Origin: Plumapathes pennacea
Lineage: Eukaryota > Cnidaria > Anthozoa > Antipatharia > Myriopathidae
Direction: 5' to 3'
Assembly: GCA_964036295.1 (NCBI GenBank)
Contig: OZ038470.1
Coordinates: forward strand, 12,095,578 to 12,159,577
DNA: 64,000 nt
Position 1 is the first letter of the stretch; every line of letters starts with the position of its first letter. Positions 47,223-64,000 of this stretch are shown here, piece by piece. A program made the position numbers and the translations under genes. The notes below the pieces were generated by a model. It was not told where the DNA came from. It ran no database searches and worked only from the letters and a program-made list of their open reading frames with translations.

Positions 47223-47337
47223 GTTTAAACCCTTTCACTCCTAAGCACCAAATGCAAATTTCCCTTGCCATTTTCATGGTTCTTTAGTCTAGGCAAGCTA
47301 CATGTATCAAAAGCCAAGTTCTCCATACTGTATAATA
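47223..47337 (+). mobile_element. MITE fragment of the TTAACCCTTTCACTCC family
   Basis: TTTAAACCCTTTCACTCCTAAG begins a partial copy ending near CCAAGTTCTCCATACTGTATAATAT. It lies upstream of the cathepsin L-like gene start and could overlap its promoter. Confidence 0.5.
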
Positions 47338-47530
47338 TCCATACTCTCTGATTGGTCGATTTACGATGCTGATGACAGCATCTCACACTTTTCAATGAAA
47401 TACAACAAAACCTTTTTGTATATTTCTAAATATTGTGGCAAAAAAAAAAAAAAAAAAAAAAAATCCACTGGTTTGCCTACCACGATTTATGTCATCACAT
47501 GGTCAAAATGTTGTGGAATCAGGAAGCGCT
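47338..47530 (+). mobile_element. Decayed foldback MITE, TTTCCACTGGTTTGCC family, copy 4
   Basis: It keeps CTCTCTGATTGGTCGATTTACG, GCTGATGACAGCATCTCAC, TTTGTATATTTCTAAATATTGTGG and one arm (CACTGGTTTGCC...ACGATTTATGTCATCACATGG), but the second arm is missing. The AAAAAACAAATT word has expanded into a long A run (about 47439-47462). Confidence 0.65.
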
Positions 47531-48596
47531 TAAGTTTCTGTATTAAAAATGCAGCTGCACACAAACACAGATCACTGTAGGGCAGGAAAATTGTGGACAG
47601 CATTTCGACATTGGTCCACTATTTCCAGACGAGCACCCAGGTTGGACCAACCCGCATGGTGAACTAGGTACTTATGTAATAAACACGACTCGCGCAAATT
47701 TTACACTTTCAACCAACAGCTTGATGTGGACAAAGCCACTGAAAAGAAGTGATTAGTAGCAATCTCTTTCGTAGCAAGGCATCTGATTTTTATGCCCATT
47801 CGACAGACCATTGCAATTTTGAGAAACATTCATTCAAACTATGCACGCGGAGAAGTCCGACGAACTGTCACAGATCGTGTGCTAAAACTGAAGTTGTTTC
47901 CCTTCCCCTTGAAAATAGTCTTTTGCGAAAGTGACGACTAAGTAACTAAGATCCACAAACTACTCACTTGTAGCTACTTGTTGAAGACTTGCCCTTGGAT
48001 ACTCGAAGAAAGAGATAAAACACTTCAGTCCCTCAGCCGTGAAATGTTGTGATGTTGACGCGCCGCTGCTCTGTTTTGTACGCCGGTAATCGAACATTGC
48101 CACGCTCTTCTCTGATTGGTCAGTGTTTTTAAATGTGTGATTTGATTGGCTAATCACCGGTACAGCGTATCACGCAGAGTCACGAGACTTTCATCTGACC
48201 TGTGACGTCACTTGCACAATGCGCGCGCGGAAGTCACGCGCCAACTGTGGTTTCCCAGTTATCTTATGCAATACAAGACACGATGACACGACCTTCACCA
48301 GAGCACGTTCAGATAATTTTAGAGGAAAATCCACAGACAGAGATGGCCGACACTAACAGTACATTCGTTATCGTAACAATCAGCATAAGACGGCTATTTG
48401 GATTGATTTTTTTGTCAAAAACAACAACAACAACGTGGGCATTGCTTAAAAAGGAACCAAGGAAAAAAGAAGGAAATATCCGGCAGCTAGTTCCCAGACT
48501 CCCTTGTCGGGCAAAGTTGAAGAGACTTGGGGAGAGAGACCGCGCTCGCCACGTGCGGTTCGGCAGTCGTTATTTAGCAGTGCTTGTATCACGTAC
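47531..48596. other. Gene-poor spacer upstream of cathepsin L
   Basis: I see no supported gene. Short frames at 47749 and 48202 have no recognisable features. CCAAT-type words (TCTGATTGGTCAG, TTGATTGGCTAATC) occur near 48112-48152 and may belong to a promoter or to foldback debris. Confidence 0.35.
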
Positions 48597-48793
48597 GAGT
48601 CTATTGTAGCCAGGCCCTCGTGCCTTGCTTTCAGTATCTGAGAGCAGTGGAACAGTCTAATGCGAGCCTGTAGTCCCTCCAATTGACACCCGAGTTCTCT
48701 GTGATCTATTTGATCACCGGATACAGCGCAAACTGTGGTCAATAAGTCAGCAGCCAAAGTGACAGAGCCGGTTATTAAAATGAAACATAAAAC
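48597..48793 (-). CDS. Possible exon of an unrecognised secreted or membrane protein
   Basis: A 197-nt open stretch lies between a plausible acceptor (TCCTTTACAG before 48793) and a plausible donor (GTACGT after 48597). The reading frame begins with a hydrophobic stretch, VLCFILITGSVTLAADLL, and continues with CAVSGDQIDHRELGCQLEGL. I do not recognise it and found no partner exon, so this may be a chance open frame. Confidence 0.25.
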
Positions 48794-48901
48794 CTGTAAA
48801 GGAACTAAAGAAACTTTGTTTTCGTCTAATACCCTGTCCTGCTAAGCTCCGAATAAACTCGGATAGCACGGGTTCATCATATGAGCCTCAGTCAGCGCAT
48901 C

Positions 48902-48967
48902 CTCGTTCCCAGGCTTTTTTACCTACCCCGGCGGCGGCGGGGTAGGGAAAAGAGCCTGATAACGAGG
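48902..48967. mobile_element. Short foldback element, CCTCGTTCCCAGGCT arms
   Basis: CCTCGTTCCCAGGCTTTTTT...TACCTACCCCGG pairs with the right part GGGGTAGG...AAAAGAGCCTGATAACGAGG. It is the third member of the family at 3131-3243 and 12023-12082. Confidence 0.6.
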
Positions 48968-49968
48968 ATGGCCCTGGCGATCCACTGGAGTGTGTGAGCC
49001 GGTTCGCTAAACAGTCGGTTAATTCGCCGGAGCGAACCCTTTCAAAACCAAGCAAACCCTTAGAAAGCCATTCAAATATTATCCTTTAGCCAACAATGCT
49101 TTGCGCGCTTGCTTTTTCATCCGGGAATGTACAACGGAAAAAAATCGTTTAAAGGATAGATAGCTGAAAGAGTTAGGTTGAATGTAATAATCTCTGTGAA
49201 GTGGAAAAGATTTTATTGCATCAGGCTGCCATGCCATTGCCTTGAAGTTCAGATTAATAATGATTGGGGTCGAAAAAATGGTCGATGGAGTTTTTAATTC
49301 GTGACCTCTAGTTGTTACATCTTGCGTTTTCTGGTTCAAGATTAAAAAAGAACAGAATATCAACCATCACCTTTGTCCAAATACGAAAAATAATAAAAAT
49401 ATTTCGACAGAGATAAGAATAACGGTTTTTTAAAGGAAAGAACAACGAAACAAACAGAAAATATAATTAGCGCCCTGTATCCGATATGCATCTGGGACAG
49501 CAAATGTTTATAGCACTCGGATAATTGATCCCATACAGTGGCATAGGACGCAGAAACAGTACTTACATGAAGCGTTTTTGTGGGTGACTGTCGAAACTAA
49601 TCGTGTGATTGGTTGAAACAAGTTTGTCAACATTCTCGGTCACAAATGCAAAAAACCAATTGACACAAGCAAGTGGAGACTGTTGACTGGTCTATTCTTC
49701 AAAGTAGAGCCAATCGCAAGTTAAGTTACTTCTGGTCAGTGCTCTTACAGCCTCTGCGATTGGTGATGTTGATTTTCGAAAGTCACCCGAAACCTGCTCT
49801 GTGTCACAGTCTCAATTCAACGTAACATTAACATCAACAGTGCGTACTTTGTACGGAGATTTGGGTTCAAGCCGACCAGACTATCGACTCTCCCAAAACT
49901 ACTCATACGCTTTGTTCGAGAGTTCGTTGGTAGAATTCAAGCCCACATCTCCGGTTCAAAGTTCCTCA
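48968..49968. other. Region 3' of the CHD gene
   Basis: It contains the presumed CHD 3' UTR and unclassified DNA. No further gene is supported on either strand. Confidence 0.4.
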
Positions 49969-63804
<13,836 letters not shown>

Positions 63805-64000
63805 TTAAAACACAGAAATAAATACACGAATGCACTTTATCATATCTTGTTAGCTTATGTAAGTTGCTGTTGAATCTCTTCTTTTTCTACATAGTTGTAT
63901 TCAACCAAGAAAACAACCAAATCGAAACTGAACGAAATCTAAAAGAGTATTTTCTGACAGCAGAGTTCACTTCCAACTCCTGAACTGTCAAATGAAACCT

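Overview
This is intron-rich animal nuclear DNA with metazoan gene families, GT-AG introns and dense transposon debris. The mixture (Bel/Pao LTR elements, Penelope-like and CR1/jockey-like retroelements, many short foldback elements inside introns) suggests a marine invertebrate. A cnidarian such as a stony coral is my best guess, but that is inference; no marker here fixes the species. I see no prokaryotic operon, CRISPR array or rRNA gene, and recognised no tRNA. Six protein-coding genes could be resolved, four of them exon by exon from start to stop codon. || Layout: (1) about 1-6420, minus: the 5' ten exons of a HEAT/ARM-repeat protein whose name I do not recognise, continuing off the left edge. 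(2) 7202-12905, plus: complete nine-exon POMGNT1 (protein O-mannose beta-1,2-GlcNAc transferase), head-to-head with (1) across a 0.8 kb presumed bidirectional promoter. (3) 14208-15989, minus: an apparently intronless HypX/HoxX-like gene (formyltransferase plus crotonase domains) with a mitochondrial-type leader and one in-frame TAG between the domains. (4) 16-37 kb: a transposon island. An old plus-strand Bel/Pao element (about 20590-31870) is split by a younger, LTR-complete minus-strand Bel/Pao element (21855-27681, 4-bp target duplication GTCT) and by a probable solo LTR (27734-28353, duplication GAAG). Two Penelope-like relics, a Helitron-like relic and a LINE carrying two foldback elements surround it. 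(5) 37227-43291, minus: complete nine-exon brambleberry/KAR5/GEX1-type nuclear-fusion gene. (6) 44912-47144, minus: complete five-exon cathepsin L-like protease. (7) 49969 to beyond the right edge, minus: CHD3/4/5 (Mi-2) chromatin remodeller, from the helicase DEAH exon to the C-terminus. || The genes do not form one pathway. They are independent housekeeping-type genes: secretory-pathway glycosylation, one-carbon chemistry, nuclear-envelope fusion, lysosomal proteolysis and NuRD chromatin remodelling. || The least ordinary items are the animal HypX-like gene with its internal stop; a superfamily of foldback elements that share modules (TGATTGG, CTGACGC, GTAAAAAACAAATT and a central CTCGGCGAAGCGCCTCG-type loop) but carry unrelated palindrome arms; a duplicated, still splice-competent 48-nt copy of a Mi-2 exon; and a 21-unit in-frame 9-bp repeat inside the old Bel/Pao pol.
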